A stretch of 49,284 bases of DNA from Butyrivibrio sp. WCD3002 (GCF_000424265.1 NZ_AUJO01000026.1:1-49284); one strand, 5' to 3'. Numbered from the stretch's first letter, positions 16,134 to 25,545 are shown. The notes: generated from the sequence alone by a model not told the origin. Made by a program: numbers and translations.

Positions 16134-17753
16134 TCAACCAACCATCATTCGTACTTTAAATCTTCTGTCCTCTGCAATATATCGTATCTCACTGTTTGAT
16201 TTTTTCACAAAATCAAGAACGCTGCGGGTTCCGATTCCATGCCCGACTTCTGTTGTCACAGGATATCCTTCCTCGTTGAGCTCTGTTTTTCCATCGCAGG
16301 AATTAACGATCTCAAACAAAAGCTGCTGCTTGAACTTAGCCGTGATTTCAATAAAGCGTTCAGCTTCCGGAACTTTTTCGCAGGCATGTATTGCGTTTTC
16401 AAAGAGATTACTGATTGCAATAGCAAGCTGCATCTCGTCGACTCCCGGCTTGAAAGGGATATTTGCTGAGACCTTTACATTTATATTGTTTCGCTCAGCC
16501 ACAGTTACATAATGCATAATTGCAGCGTTGACTGTGGGATTCTCGCAGTATCTTAAACCCGTGCGAGGCTCCTGCGACAGGCGCTCCTCTAGGCATTCTC
16601 TTGCTTCGTCAACCTTGCCGTCCTGAATCAGGGACAAAACCAGAGCCTCAAAATGTCTCCTGTCATGTCTCATTGTTCTGTCCTGGCTCAAGATCTCCTC
16701 CGTGGCATGTAGGCGCTCCTTCATGCTGTCCGCAGCCATTTCCAGCATGGCAGCATCAGCTTTTAACTTATACTCTTTTTGTTTTAGGACTGTTGTGTCC
16801 ACAAGAGCATACAGCTTTCCGATAACTTCGCCCTCCGCAAAAAGCTCTTTTTCCTCTGGTGAAAAGAATCTGTCACCGATCTCCAAAGTATTACCCTTAA
16901 CTACAGCCTCCCGCAACTGCTTCACCACACCCTCGGGATCATTTGTGATTTCCGGATAGAGCTCTTTTGCATGCTCGTTGTAATAGGACAATCTGTCATC
17001 TGCGTCCACGGCAATAACGCCTTCAGAAAGCCTGTCCACGATGTATTCTCTGGCCATGTCGATGATGCCCAGCAGATTGTATCTGAAAATTGCAATGAAC
17101 ATTGAGATCGTAACCGCCACATTTCCAAATACCGAAATATCAAAGAAATATGTAACGAAGAATACATGGGTAATCTGGCAGATAAAAAGAACGGACTCAA
17201 CTATAAAGCCCGCAATAATTATCATCGCTCGCTTTTTAGCGATTTTGCCTTTGTATCTTCTAAGCTCCTTAAATAGCCAGTAGAAATTTATGAGAATGAC
17301 TATGGCCTGAACCTGCATATACACTGAATGTACAATGCCGTTCCTATGGAGAAGAACCGGGAAAAGTCCATCTTTGTCAAACCATTTCTTGGAATAATAA
17401 AGGTTATGATTCTCGAGTGTGAACACCAGAACATAAGTAATCGCATCAAAGAGAATAAATGCTCTTATAAAAATCCTTGGAACCTTAACATGGCAGAACT
17501 CCACGGTAAACAGAAAAAGAGAGAATACAATCCATACTCTCCCTGCATAGGAAAACTTAAGCGCAGCTATATACTCATCTTCATTTTTCGACAGGAGCTG
17601 CAAAAGATAACCTATATTGTTTACCAGCATAACAATACAGTTAAGGAAAAGGTATGCATGAAGCTTGTTCTTGAGGTTTTTGAAAATGATATAGCCCTCA
17701 AAAAACATGGCAAATATACTGAAAATGATCGCATATAAAAGAAAGTCATGCAT
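16134..17753 (-). CDS. Sensor histidine kinase: 7TM input, PAS, GHKL ATPase
   Basis: A 539-residue membrane sensor. Seven or so hydrophobic helices cover about residues 1-225 (N-terminal 7TM histidine-kinase type), followed by a PAS-like region with DRLSEGVIAVDADDRLSYYN. The phosphoacceptor helix contains MRHDRRHFEALV, and the ATP-binding domain has the N-box NLFENAIHACEK and a G-box HGIGTRSVL near the C-terminus. This layout is typical of AgrC/LytS-like kinases that pair with LytTR regulators, and such a regulator lies just upstream. The downstream solute-binding lipoprotein may supply the signal. Confidence 0.88.
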   Translation of the reverse strand: MHDFLLYAIIFSIFAMFFEGYIIFKNLKNKLHAYLFLNCIVMLVNNIGYLLQLLSKNEDEYIAALKFSYAGRVWIVFSLFLFTVEFCHVKVPRIFIRAFILFDAITYVLVFTLENHNLYYSKKWFDKDGLFPVLLHRNGIVHSVYMQVQAIVILINFYWLFKELRRYKGKIAKKRAMIIIAGFIVESVLFICQITHVFFVTYFFDISVFGNVAVTISMFIAIFRYNLLGIIDMAREYIVDRLSEGVIAVDADDRLSYYNEHAKELYPEITNDPEGVVKQLREAVVKGNTLEIGDRFFSPEEKELFAEGEVIGKLYALVDTTVLKQKEYKLKADAAMLEMAADSMKERLHATEEILSQDRTMRHDRRHFEALVLSLIQDGKVDEARECLEERLSQEPRTGLRYCENPTVNAAIMHYVTVAERNNINVKVSANIPFKPGVDEMQLAIAISNLFENAIHACEKVPEAERFIEITAKFKQQLLFEIVNSCDGKTELNEEGYPVTTEVGHGIGTRSVLDFVKKSNSEIRYIAEDRRFKVRMMVG

Positions 17754-17765
17754 TAGTTGTCACCT

Positions 17766-18485
17766 CTATAGTCTGAAATCCATATATCTGTCCGCAACCT
17801 CGGTATATCTGCTCTTGGATACAGGGATAAGCTCTCTGTTTCTTAAAGTGATATCTGTTTTTGTCAATTTATCGATGGCTCCGAGATTAACACTGATAGA
17901 CTCATGACACCTGATAAAATCCTGATCGGAATGATTTTCATCCATATATTCCGAAAAGCCGATTCTAAGCGTCGGTGTTGAAACAACTTCACCGTTGGCC
18001 ATATGATAACTAACCACATGATTGCGGTAATCAATATACATAATGTCATCGAGCCTTAAGGTGCACAGCCCGCCTTTTATTTTTACCTTTACAGTTATTT
18101 TGTCATCAAGCTGAACTCTGGACAAAGCGAGATCCAGCGTAGAAAAAAGCTTCTCCTTATCTACCGGCTTAACTATATAGTTTATTGGATTTACGTCAAA
18201 GGATTCCAGCGCATAAGAACTCTCAGATGTAGCAAATATGATCTGTGCATCAGGCTGGTTCCAGCGCAGCTCCCTTGCTGCCTGGATACCGGTTACCATA
18301 GGCATAACAATATCAAGAATATATACCTGTGGCCTAAAGCTCTCGCACTCCTGAATCAGTTTGTCGGGATGATCAAATACCCTGACCTCTGCCTGAGTGT
18401 TTTTTTCTTCCAGATACTCAGTAACATATCTATGAATGCGCTCTCTGTCTGATCTGTCATCATCACATATTGCCATACGAAGCAT
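17766..18485 (-). CDS. LytTR-type response regulator
   Basis: About 239 residues, starting MLRMAICDDDRSDRERIHRY behind GGGGG. A GTG at 18551 would add 22 residues unlike a receiver domain, so it is rejected. The receiver domain has the acidic pair DDD near residue 8, the phosphorylation Asp in VYILDIVMPMVTG, and Lys in NYIVKPVDKEKL. The C-terminal LytTR DNA-binding domain contains YIDYRNHVVSYHMANGEV and FIRCHESISVNL. It lies 12 bases before the kinase gene and should regulate this cassette or nearby targets. Confidence 0.9.
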   Translation of the reverse strand: MLRMAICDDDRSDRERIHRYVTEYLEEKNTQAEVRVFDHPDKLIQECESFRPQVYILDIVMPMVTGIQAARELRWNQPDAQIIFATSESSYALESFDVNPINYIVKPVDKEKLFSTLDLALSRVQLDDKITVKVKIKGGLCTLRLDDIMYIDYRNHVVSYHMANGEVVSTPTLRIGFSEYMDENHSDQDFIRCHESISVNLGAIDKLTKTDITLRNRELIPVSKSRYTEVADRYMDFRL

Positions 18486-18590
18486 TGTGAATCCCCCTTG
18501 AATTTCCAGAATATTATCTGTACTTTTTTGCACACATAAATATTCTATCACTATTTACCCACTCTACTTAATCCAAATTATCATAAAGTA

Positions 18591-18635
18591 AAAAACAGAC
18601 CTACATTTACACGGATATAGGTCTGTTTTACACTT
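18591..18635 (-). terminator. Terminator hairpin, copy 2 of a repeated pair
   Basis: The stem is AAAACAGACCT (18592-18602) and AGGTCTGTTTT (18619-18629), with a 16-base loop. Stem, loop length and the following ACACTT match the copy at 14711-14755. Read leftward it ends in a T-run. It lies between the HAD region and the response-regulator gene, so the two copies bracket the three-gene signalling cassette. Confidence 0.85.
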
Positions 18636-18669
18636 CATTTTTTATAGACTCACAGATGAACGTCAGCAA

Positions 18670-18836
18670 TTATGAAAAGCCTTTTCTCTTCCTTGCCGCA
18701 TTAATGAGTTTTTCTGCTTCATCAAAAGCTTCCGGCAGATAAAGGTTTGGATCCTCCTTGCCCTCTTTTTCCTTTAATCAAAGTCTTTCCTGCCATCTGT
18801 AATTACCATGATAAAAAACATTTTCGTATTCCTCGT
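18670..18836 (-). pseudogene. Unidentified C-terminal remnant with internal stop
   Basis: The minus strand encodes YEEYENVFYHGNYRWQERL, a TGA, then in the same frame LKEKEGKEDPNLYLPEAFDE and a basic end (KLINAARKRKGFS). The composition and codon use look coding on both sides of the stop. It appears to be the C-terminal 55 residues of a gene with one nonsense codon. The family is not recognised. Confidence 0.45.
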
Positions 18837-18877
18837 ATGACTAGATTAAAACGCCAGAAAGTGACTATCCTCACGTA

Positions 18878-19342
18878 TTACATTTTCTTATCAAACAGCG
18901 CCAGAACTTCACTTAAGTCGTCCACTTCATAATCAGCCTGTTCATCCTCATTGCTGACTTCCCAGTATTTCCACATTCCTTGCTTCACGCGAACAGTTTT
19001 CATGCCCATCTTCTTAGCAGGGATAATATCGTTATCAACTCTGTCTCCGATCATGACGGCATTTTCCGGCTTGCAATTTGCCCTTGATAAAGCGAGTTCA
19101 AATATTCTTCTGTCGGGCTTTTCCAATCCTTCTTCCGCGGAGGCTATAACAAGATCAATAAACTTCAAAACGCCATGCTTTTCTAATCTGGTTGCGGTTC
19201 CGGGCAACTGATTAGCTATGATTCCTATTTTGTATTTCTTGCTCAGCAGCTCAAGGCATTCATAGGACTCGGGAAATAATTCCTCGTCTTCACTTACCAA
19301 AGTTGAACCCACATCAAAAAAGAGCCACTCTATGTTATCCAA
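18878..19342 (-). CDS. HAD-family hydrolase lacking the cap domain
   Basis: A 154-residue protein with HAD motif I FDVGSTLV (9-16), motif II IIANQ, Lys in EEGLEKPD, and motif III MIGDRVDNDIIPAKKMG. In HAD-IA relatives about 60 residues of cap domain lie between motif I and the PxAYECL helix. Here only about eight do (LVSEDEELFPESYECLELL), so the cap appears deleted in frame. Catalytic residues remain, but substrate binding is likely lost or changed. The ATG at 19342 is preceded by a plausible site (AGGAGAAAGCAA). Confidence 0.7.
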   Translation of the reverse strand: MDNIEWLFFDVGSTLVSEDEELFPESYECLELLSKKYKIGIIANQLPGTATRLEKHGVLKFIDLVIASAEEGLEKPDRRIFELALSRANCKPENAVMIGDRVDNDIIPAKKMGMKTVRVKQGMWKYWEVSNEDEQADYEVDDLSEVLALFDKKM

Positions 19343-19381
19343 AATTGCTTTCTCCTATGTTGTCCGATTCTTGCCAAATCG

Positions 19382-21163
19382 TTATGCCAGTTTGTAGTTT
19401 TCTGCCTGAGCCATGAAAAGCTGATAGTATAAGCTATCTGTTTTCTGCATCAGATTATTGTGTGTATCATAATCAGTTACGGTTCCGCCGTCGATGATCA
19501 AAATCTTGTCGCAGAACTTAGACGACGACATACGGTGAGAGATGTAGATGGCGGTTTTATCCTCTACGAGAGAATTGAATTTCTCATAAATCTCTGCTTC
19601 CGCTATGGGATCAAGTGCGCTGGCAGGCTCATCCAAAATCACCATTTCAGAAGGTTTATAGAGCGCTCTTGCAATGGCAATCTTCTGTCCCTGTCCGCCT
19701 GACATTTCAATACCATCTTCGTCATATTCCTTACCGAAGCGGGACTCGATGCCGTTTTTAAGTTCGTCCACCTTCTCCTTCATGCCCACTTCTTCCATGA
19801 GACGAAGTACCTTGGCTTTTTCATTCTCGGTATTGGATTCCTTACAGGATACGTTTTCCGCAATGGTAAAGTTGAAAAGCTTAAAGTCCTGGAACACCGC
19901 TGAAATACTGCTCATATAGGTTCTGTAATCATACTCGTAAATATTCTTTCCGTTTACCAGAATCTCACCGCTATCAAGCTTATACATACGACAGATCAGC
20001 TTTACCAATGTAGATTTACCTGCACCGTTTAATCCAACGATAGAAATCTTTTCTCCGCGCTTTACGATAAAGGAAACGTTTTTCAAAGTGGGCTTTTCTG
20101 CCTTGGGGTAGGTGAATGTTACATTACGAAACTCGAGAGTGTTAATGGGTCCCTCGAATTTTTCTTTTCCGGTCTCAAGTACTTCTTCCTCAATTTCCAT
20201 AAACTCAAGATAAGGACTTAAGTAGGAAAGAGTCTGAATCAGCATAACCACCTGCTCGCCGCAGGACTGCATCGCACGGCTGAAGCTAACAGCTGATGAA
20301 ACATACATGGTCAGTGAACCGATGGAGAGCATCGTTCCAAAACGGTCGGAAAGTGTTCTGACACCCACGTATAAATATGTGAGTGCAGTGGCACCGATTG
20401 TGATTACCTGCATGAGTCCAGTTGAAACCGCAAGTCCCCTCATGGCTTTTCCATAGAGGTCACAGACACTCTTATTTTCATTGAGCACTGTTTCTGTAAT
20501 CATGGGTTCCAAGTCATAGAGACGGATTTCCTTCTGAGCTTTTTCTTCCATTCCGAGGCTGAAGTAATAATTGTATCTTCTGTTGATGGGAATGAGCTGC
20601 TGCATCAAGCCTGTAACCTTCTTCATGGACAGCGCATAGGCCATCATGGAAAGTCCTGCTGCAACGGCCATGAGAATTATCAGCACAGGGCCCAAAGTCA
20701 GGAGAACCGCCAAAAGACCAATCAGTGTCACAATGGATGTTAAGGTCTGTGATACATAGCTAATCAGTCTGGAGATGGCATCCTGATTGGAGATTGCAAA
20801 AACAGCTCTCTCCTTCAGGTCAAGATAATACGGGTCTTCCAGATATGAATATTCGATATTCATAATCTTTTCGCCCATCTTTTCCTGCATGGTCTTATTG
20901 ACAAACTCGCCGCGAATATTTAAATAGCGATCCAAAATATTCTCAAACAACTTCATCAAAACATTATTTAAAACAATCAAAACGCCAAAGAGGATGAGCA
21001 TATTAACCTGCTTATCGCCCATGATCTCGTCAATCAGGAGCTTTGGAAGGATCACGTTAAGCAGCATATTGGCGCCGCCAAGGAGAGCTTTTAAAACAAG
21101 CGCAATGATATACATGGGAGAAATGCTCCATGCAAGCTTTATAAAATGCATTAACTTTTTCAC
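19382..21163 (-). CDS. ABC exporter half-transporter (TMD-NBD), second subunit
   Basis: A 593-residue type IV ABC exporter subunit. The membrane domain covers about residues 1-320. The nucleotide-binding domain has Walker A GLNGAGKS (about 377), signature MSGGQGQKIAIA, Walker B MVILDEPASALD with the catalytic Glu, and the switch His in YISHR. It overlaps the preceding, related exporter gene by four bases (ATGA), so the two make a heterodimer. Substrate (drug, lipid or peptide) cannot be read from sequence. Confidence 0.9.
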   Translation of the reverse strand: MKKLMHFIKLAWSISPMYIIALVLKALLGGANMLLNVILPKLLIDEIMGDKQVNMLILFGVLIVLNNVLMKLFENILDRYLNIRGEFVNKTMQEKMGEKIMNIEYSYLEDPYYLDLKERAVFAISNQDAISRLISYVSQTLTSIVTLIGLLAVLLTLGPVLIILMAVAAGLSMMAYALSMKKVTGLMQQLIPINRRYNYYFSLGMEEKAQKEIRLYDLEPMITETVLNENKSVCDLYGKAMRGLAVSTGLMQVITIGATALTYLYVGVRTLSDRFGTMLSIGSLTMYVSSAVSFSRAMQSCGEQVVMLIQTLSYLSPYLEFMEIEEEVLETGKEKFEGPINTLEFRNVTFTYPKAEKPTLKNVSFIVKRGEKISIVGLNGAGKSTLVKLICRMYKLDSGEILVNGKNIYEYDYRTYMSSISAVFQDFKLFNFTIAENVSCKESNTENEKAKVLRLMEEVGMKEKVDELKNGIESRFGKEYDEDGIEMSGGQGQKIAIARALYKPSEMVILDEPASALDPIAEAEIYEKFNSLVEDKTAIYISHRMSSSKFCDKILIIDGGTVTDYDTHNNLMQKTDSLYYQLFMAQAENYKLA

Positions 21164-22959
21164 GCTTCCATAGCCTCCTCCTGATAGTATTTACCCTGTA
21201 CCACAAACATGTCGTAGTACATTCCCTTCTTCGCCATAAGTTCCTCGTGGGTTCCGTATTCCTTCACGCCTTCTTTGTCAAAGAGGGCAATCTTGTCACA
21301 GAAAATCGTGCTGGCAAGTCTGTGGGAAATATAAATAGCAGTCTTTCCTTCAACAAGTTCGCTGAAGTTTTCATATATCTCGGCTTCCGCCAGGGCATCC
21401 AGCGCCGCTGTGGGCTCGTCCATGATTACCATGGGTGCATCTTTGTAGAGTGCACGTGCGATGGCAAGCTTCTGGCGTTCGCCGCCGGAGAAATCGGTGC
21501 CTTCTTCGTCTATGACTTTTAACATCATCTGATCAAGGCCTTTGGAGAGACTCTTTAACTTTTTGCCAAGCCCAACTCTCTCAAGGGCTTCCGTAACTCT
21601 TGCATCGTCAGGCTGGCTGCTGCCGCATGTGACATTCTCACGAAGAGTAAATGCAAGAATATTGAAGTCCTGGGAAACCGTTGAATACAGGTCGTAAAGG
21701 TTCTTCTTTTTCCAGTCTCTGATATCAATTCCGTTGACGTAAATATGACCTTCGTTGGGTTCATATAACCCGCAGATCAGTTTTACCAGTGTGGATTTTC
21801 CTGCGCCGTTAACACCAACGATAGCAAGGCGCTCGCCCTTTTTTATGGTGAATGAAAAGTCTTTATAGATGTCCACGTCTGTTCCGGGATAATGGAAGGT
21901 CACATGGTCAAATACGATTTCCACAGAGTCTGTTTTTTCAGGCTCCAGATTGCCCTCGGTCAGGATGTTTTCATCCATAAGGCGATAGAAATCGTCCACG
22001 TATTCGCCTTCGTTTCTGATCTTGGTAACAGTGTCACCAAAGAGCAGCATGTACTCAATCATGCTCATGATCAGGGCCACATACATGGTGTAATCACTTA
22101 CAGGCATTCCCTGGTACGCTTTATAAATCAGGATACCGTACATGGCAACATTAGTAAGAATCAGCGTAAAGAGTCCAAGGAATCCAAGGGCAAAACGGCG
22201 ATTCTCAACCATTTTAATTACAGCGGTAAAGGCTTCGATTTCCTTTTTATAGTTTGCGATGATTCGCCCTCTGAAGTTAAAGATTCGGATATCTTTTCCA
22301 AAAGAAAAGTCATGCGTTGTATCGTTGAAATAAGATATTCTGCGCTGTGCCTTACTTCTCTCTTCTTTAAGAGAGTACTCGTAGTCATGGGTTTTTACGG
22401 ACACCCACATAAGTGTGACACAGTGCAAAATCGTAACGACAAGAACCACCGGACTCAGCGTGAACGCTACCACCGCCATAGCGATCAAGGTCAAAAGATA
22501 AGCCGGTGCCTTGTAGATGAGATTCAGCATAAGTTCTATGCCGTTTCCATTGGAAGAACCGGCATCCATAGCTCTTGTATTCTTTTCCCAGAAGCTGGCG
22601 TCCTCAACATATTTGTAATCCATGTTCTGGATCTTCTGAGAAAGCAGTGCCAGATAGTGCATGCGAAGGCGCATATTTTCAGAATCTGTCACCTGTCTTA
22701 AAAACGCGCTCATAAATGCAATAAAACCGGCGATAACAAAATAAATCGCCATCACTTTCGCCAGGGGAAGCGCAGCGTCTTTTCCATAACGCTCCAATGT
22801 TCCGATAGCAAGTTTGGGAAGTACGACGCCAAGAAACGGCTGAATCGCTATAAACAGCGCCGCAAAGATCATGCGCACAAATTGAATCTTACTTTCGGTG
22901 CGCACAAAAGTAAGAAGCCTCCCCACGACATAGGAAGGCTTGTAGATTCTTCTCTCCAT
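21160..22959 (-). CDS. ABC exporter half-transporter (TMD-NBD), first subunit
   Basis: A 599-residue exporter subunit with a membrane domain followed by an ATPase domain: Walker A GVNGAGKS (about 382), signature DFSGGERQKLAIA, Walker B MVIMDEPTAALD, and the switch His in YISHRLA. Both halves have an intact catalytic Glu, so neither is the usual degenerate partner. The gap of about 100 bases upstream, to the GNAT gene, probably holds the promoter. No partner gene suggests a specific substrate. Confidence 0.9.
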   Translation of the reverse strand: MERRIYKPSYVVGRLLTFVRTESKIQFVRMIFAALFIAIQPFLGVVLPKLAIGTLERYGKDAALPLAKVMAIYFVIAGFIAFMSAFLRQVTDSENMRLRMHYLALLSQKIQNMDYKYVEDASFWEKNTRAMDAGSSNGNGIELMLNLIYKAPAYLLTLIAMAVVAFTLSPVVLVVTILHCVTLMWVSVKTHDYEYSLKEERSKAQRRISYFNDTTHDFSFGKDIRIFNFRGRIIANYKKEIEAFTAVIKMVENRRFALGFLGLFTLILTNVAMYGILIYKAYQGMPVSDYTMYVALIMSMIEYMLLFGDTVTKIRNEGEYVDDFYRLMDENILTEGNLEPEKTDSVEIVFDHVTFHYPGTDVDIYKDFSFTIKKGERLAIVGVNGAGKSTLVKLICGLYEPNEGHIYVNGIDIRDWKKKNLYDLYSTVSQDFNILAFTLRENVTCGSSQPDDARVTEALERVGLGKKLKSLSKGLDQMMLKVIDEEGTDFSGGERQKLAIARALYKDAPMVIMDEPTAALDALAEAEIYENFSELVEGKTAIYISHRLASTIFCDKIALFDKEGVKEYGTHEELMAKKGMYYDMFVVQGKYYQEEAMEA

Positions 22960-23066
22960 TTATCCAACAACCCTTTTTTCTTTTTTAATTTACAGTCTAT
23001 CAAAAACTGCGCTATAAACAAGGGTTTTCGGGGAATAATTATTATTTTTGTAAGGAAATATGAGCT

Positions 23067-23537
23067 CTAAACCAAGTTATACATCATAAAATTCCCATTA
23101 TGCCTGAATCCATAAGCTGTATATAACTTCACTCCCATGTCTGAAGCAGTGATATGCACTGCGCCGCATCCGTAGGCTCTTGCTTCTTCAACAACTCTGT
23201 TAAGCAGTTCTTTTGCTATGCCTTTCCTTCGATAATCAGGATCGGTATACATGCTGGACAATAGCCCAAGTTTCCCTGATGGGCAGGTAAAATATGGCGG
23301 TTTCTCAACAAAAGACATACCACTGGTTCCAATGATCTTATCTTCATCCATGGCAAGCCATGAAACAAAGGTTCCATCTGCCATATGCCTGTGATAAAAG
23401 TCTTCCAACGCTGATTTTAAATCCACCCCTTCCGGCACAGTTTTCCCGGAAACTGTATATTCCTCAGTGAGCTGCGAAATTCTCATTTCGATAAAGGTAT
23501 CCAGTTCAGCATCAGTAAGCTTTTTATAAGTGATCAT
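23067..23537 (-). CDS. GNAT-family N-acetyltransferase
   Basis: A 156-residue protein, normal GNAT length. The acetyl-CoA binding loop is YRKGIAKELLNRVVEEA, followed by the terminal strand HITASDMGVKLYTAYGFRHN typical of the family. The acceptor is unknown. It looks intact, in contrast to three damaged GNAT genes nearby. Confidence 0.88.
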   Translation of the reverse strand: MITYKKLTDAELDTFIEMRISQLTEEYTVSGKTVPEGVDLKSALEDFYHRHMADGTFVSWLAMDEDKIIGTSGMSFVEKPPYFTCPSGKLGLLSSMYTDPDYRRKGIAKELLNRVVEEARAYGCGAVHITASDMGVKLYTAYGFRHNGNFMMYNLV

Positions 23538-23569
23538 CTTTTTACCCCCTTTGCTTATCCAAGACGCAC

Positions 23570-24056
23570 TTAAATCTCTACTATCGAGCCCATCAGTTCA
23601 AGATATTTTCCGGATTCGGTGGTGAACTTGTCTATGCCTTTGTCCTCATGTTTGAACTTCCTAAGGAGTTCCTGGCTGCCTGTATTTCTGACATCTGCTT
23701 CATAGAAAAACCTGTTCTTCTTGTACTCCTTGTTTGTGTAATCCAGCACAGCGCTCAGTGCCTCATAAGCATATCCTTTTCTCTGCTGATCTTTGATGAT
23801 CCAAATCCCAATTTCCGGAACCTCTTCGTTTAAACCATGTACCTCAACGCTTCCAACACAATTCTCATCCATGTCGAGAATTGACATACACAGCATCTCT
23901 TTGTTATTCTCCCTGCAAAAATTCTTTTGCATCCTCAATGGACTCAAAGGGCTCCGGGTACTGATACTTGGTAATATCGCTGTCAAAGCCGGTAAAATAC
24001 GCCTCCATATGATCCATACTAAATGGTACCAATCTAAGTCTTTTTGTTTCTATCAA
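23570..24056 (-). pseudogene. GNAT (RimJ/RimL-type) gene with a one-base frameshift
   Basis: A TTG start at 24054-24056 behind GGAGG begins IETKRLRLVPFSMDHMEAYF and continues to a premature TAA. From the next frame the protein continues as MLCMSILDMDENCVGSVEV, EIGIWIIKDQQRKGYAYEAL, then to 23570. The two frames would join if one T were removed from the five-T run near 23920 (GAATTTTTGCAG). Otherwise the RimJ-like acetyltransferase is whole. The lesion may be a real frameshift or a sequencing error in the homopolymer. Confidence 0.8.
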
Positions 24057-24080
24057 TTTCTGCTTCCTCCGCTTCTCTAT

Positions 24081-24296
24081 TTAAATTGATTTTCTTATAA
24101 AAACCGATGGCTTTGATAAGAAAATCAAATATATACCAAAAATTATCTTACTCAAGGCATCAATATATCCTATCAAAAAAATAATCGGGTTAATTAAAAA
24201 ATTACCTCCGAAAATATCTGCTATCACGATTACGGCTCCCACTAACATGAGCCAGAGTCCGCATTGCTTTTTGTTATTAAATTCCAGATTATTCAT
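24081..24296 (-). CDS. Small membrane protein, 71 residues
   Basis: A 71-residue protein with two hydrophobic helices: CGLWLMLVGAVIVIADIFG and IIFLIGYIDALSKIIFGIYL. The N-terminus is polar (MNNLEFNNKKQ). No family is recognised. It sits between two damaged GNAT genes and could be independent or part of their operon. Confidence 0.5.
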   Translation of the reverse strand: MNNLEFNNKKQCGLWLMLVGAVIVIADIFGGNFLINPIIFLIGYIDALSKIIFGIYLIFLSKPSVFIRKSI

Positions 24297-24304
24297 GTCT
24301 AAAC

Positions 24305-24561
24305 TTAAGCACTCTCCTCACTTTTTAATAAAACCATGCATTCCTCTGAAGCATGTTGACCATTTTCCTTCCGATACCCTGTCCTCTATACTCCTTGGCA
24401 GTATACACATTCACAAGATGAGCCCGCTTACCTGACGGATGTGTACATGTGGGAATGATAGTGAAATAGCAGATTGACGCACAGCCAATGACCCTTTCTC
24501 CCTCCAATGCAAGAACAGTGGTCTGATTTCCTTCAAGAAACAGTGAAAGTCTTCCCTTCAT
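24305..24561 (-). pseudogene. GNAT gene with internal out-of-frame deletion
   Basis: From 24561 the frame reads as the middle of an acetyltransferase (VLALEGERVIGCASICYF, then NVYTAKEYRGQGIGRKMVNM) but ends abruptly at AWFY. In another frame the sequence directly after MVNMLQ encodes EECMVLLKSEESA and a stop at 24305, the normal end of this family (after a 'GF..SEECM' strand). About 40-50 residues between the acetyl-CoA helix and the last strand are missing. The N-terminal 40 or so residues are also missing. Confidence 0.75.
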
Positions 24562-24639
24562 AGTTTTGATATGCTCTTTCTAGGATTTAGATACAAAATG
24601 CCTTGGCATACACCGTATTAGTTCAGTTTTCACCGTTTT

Positions 24640-25332
24640 TCATAAAAACAATGAAATCATCCATATATAACATATTGTTTTGGGTATCATCATCATGCCG
24701 AGCATCGGCTTCCTGCTTGCCCCAAGCACAACAACCATGTAGCATACAAAGCTTACAGTCACAAGAACGGCCAGTAACCATTCCTGAAATAGTATGATAA
24801 GATATCCCACTGTTATCACTCCCATAACAACGAATGGAATATTTCTATACAATCCCCATTTTGTCTCTCGGTCTTTAGAGAACCAATGGTTTTGCGGAAA
24901 CGCACAAAGGGCAATTCTGATTACTGCCAGCACTAACAGCACAATCCATAAGATCAGCCTGTCTTCAAAAATCGAACCGCCATCACCATTTCCATGTTTT
25001 ACAGATAAAGCTGCAAAAAGGAACAGATAAAACACTGTCATTGTCACAGAAGATACCAGATTCCCCAGCCCCAGCCAAAAATCTCTTTTCCTCAGTTCTG
25101 ATTCTATTGTTGTTACACCTTTAAAATTGATCATTATCCTCGGCACCAGATGGAACGCATCACCGCCACCCAATAGCAGTGTCATTCCGGCACAGATGCT
25201 ATAAAATATATCTCCTGCAGCCAGTGCCCTGAGAATAAATATGCAACCGGCAACAAGTGCAAAAACAAGGTATCCGATACAAAAGACATTCTCACCAATT
25301 CTCATTCCTAAAGGTTTTTCTTTTTTGCTCAT
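24640..25332 (-). CDS. Conserved multi-pass membrane protein of unknown function
   Basis: A 230-residue protein with six to seven predicted membrane helices and basic cytoplasmic ends (MSKKEKPLGMRIGENVF). Features include GDAFHLVPRI after helix two and FPQNHWFSKD in a central loop. I do not recognise an enzyme or transporter signature. It is a single gene with its own terminator-like hairpin upstream of its start (25395-25438), so it is probably transcribed alone. Confidence 0.7.
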   Translation of the reverse strand: MSKKEKPLGMRIGENVFCIGYLVFALVAGCIFILRALAAGDIFYSICAGMTLLLGGGDAFHLVPRIMINFKGVTTIESELRKRDFWLGLGNLVSSVTMTVFYLFLFAALSVKHGNGDGGSIFEDRLILWIVLLVLAVIRIALCAFPQNHWFSKDRETKWGLYRNIPFVVMGVITVGYLIILFQEWLLAVLVTVSFVCYMVVVLGASRKPMLGMMMIPKTICYIWMISLFL

Positions 25333-25394
25333 AAATTCACCTTTCCCTGAGACATCTTTATTCTCACTAACAAAAACATATTTCTAATATATCA

Positions 25395-25438
25395 GAAAAA
25401 AGAGCCATCAGACAGCAACTTTTCTGTCAAATAGCTCT
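25395..25438 (-). terminator. Intrinsic terminator downstream of the ABC-HAD gene
   Basis: Read leftward: AGAGC and TGACAG pair with CTGTC and GCTCT across an 8-base loop with small internal mismatches, then six T. It ends the transcript of the fused ABC ATPase and the remnant at its 3' side. Confidence 0.8.
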
Positions 25439-25446
25439 ATATCCTT

Positions 25447-25545
25447 CTAGTCACAAGTATATCCCGGTCTTTTAAATAAATACCGGTCATCCGGAACAAT
25501 ACTTTTGTCCCATACTTGCTCTTTCCAGTCTTCCTCAGGAATTAA
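25447..25545 (-). pseudogene. Unidentified C-terminal remnant after the HAD tail
   Basis: Just beyond the HAD stop another frame encodes LIPEEDWKEQVWDKSIVPDD, then RYLFKRPGYTCD and a TAG. The amino-acid pattern looks like a genuine conserved protein end, about 32 residues. No start or upstream part exists, because the frame enters the HAD gene. This suggests another deletion joining two gene ends. The family is not recognised. Confidence 0.4.
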
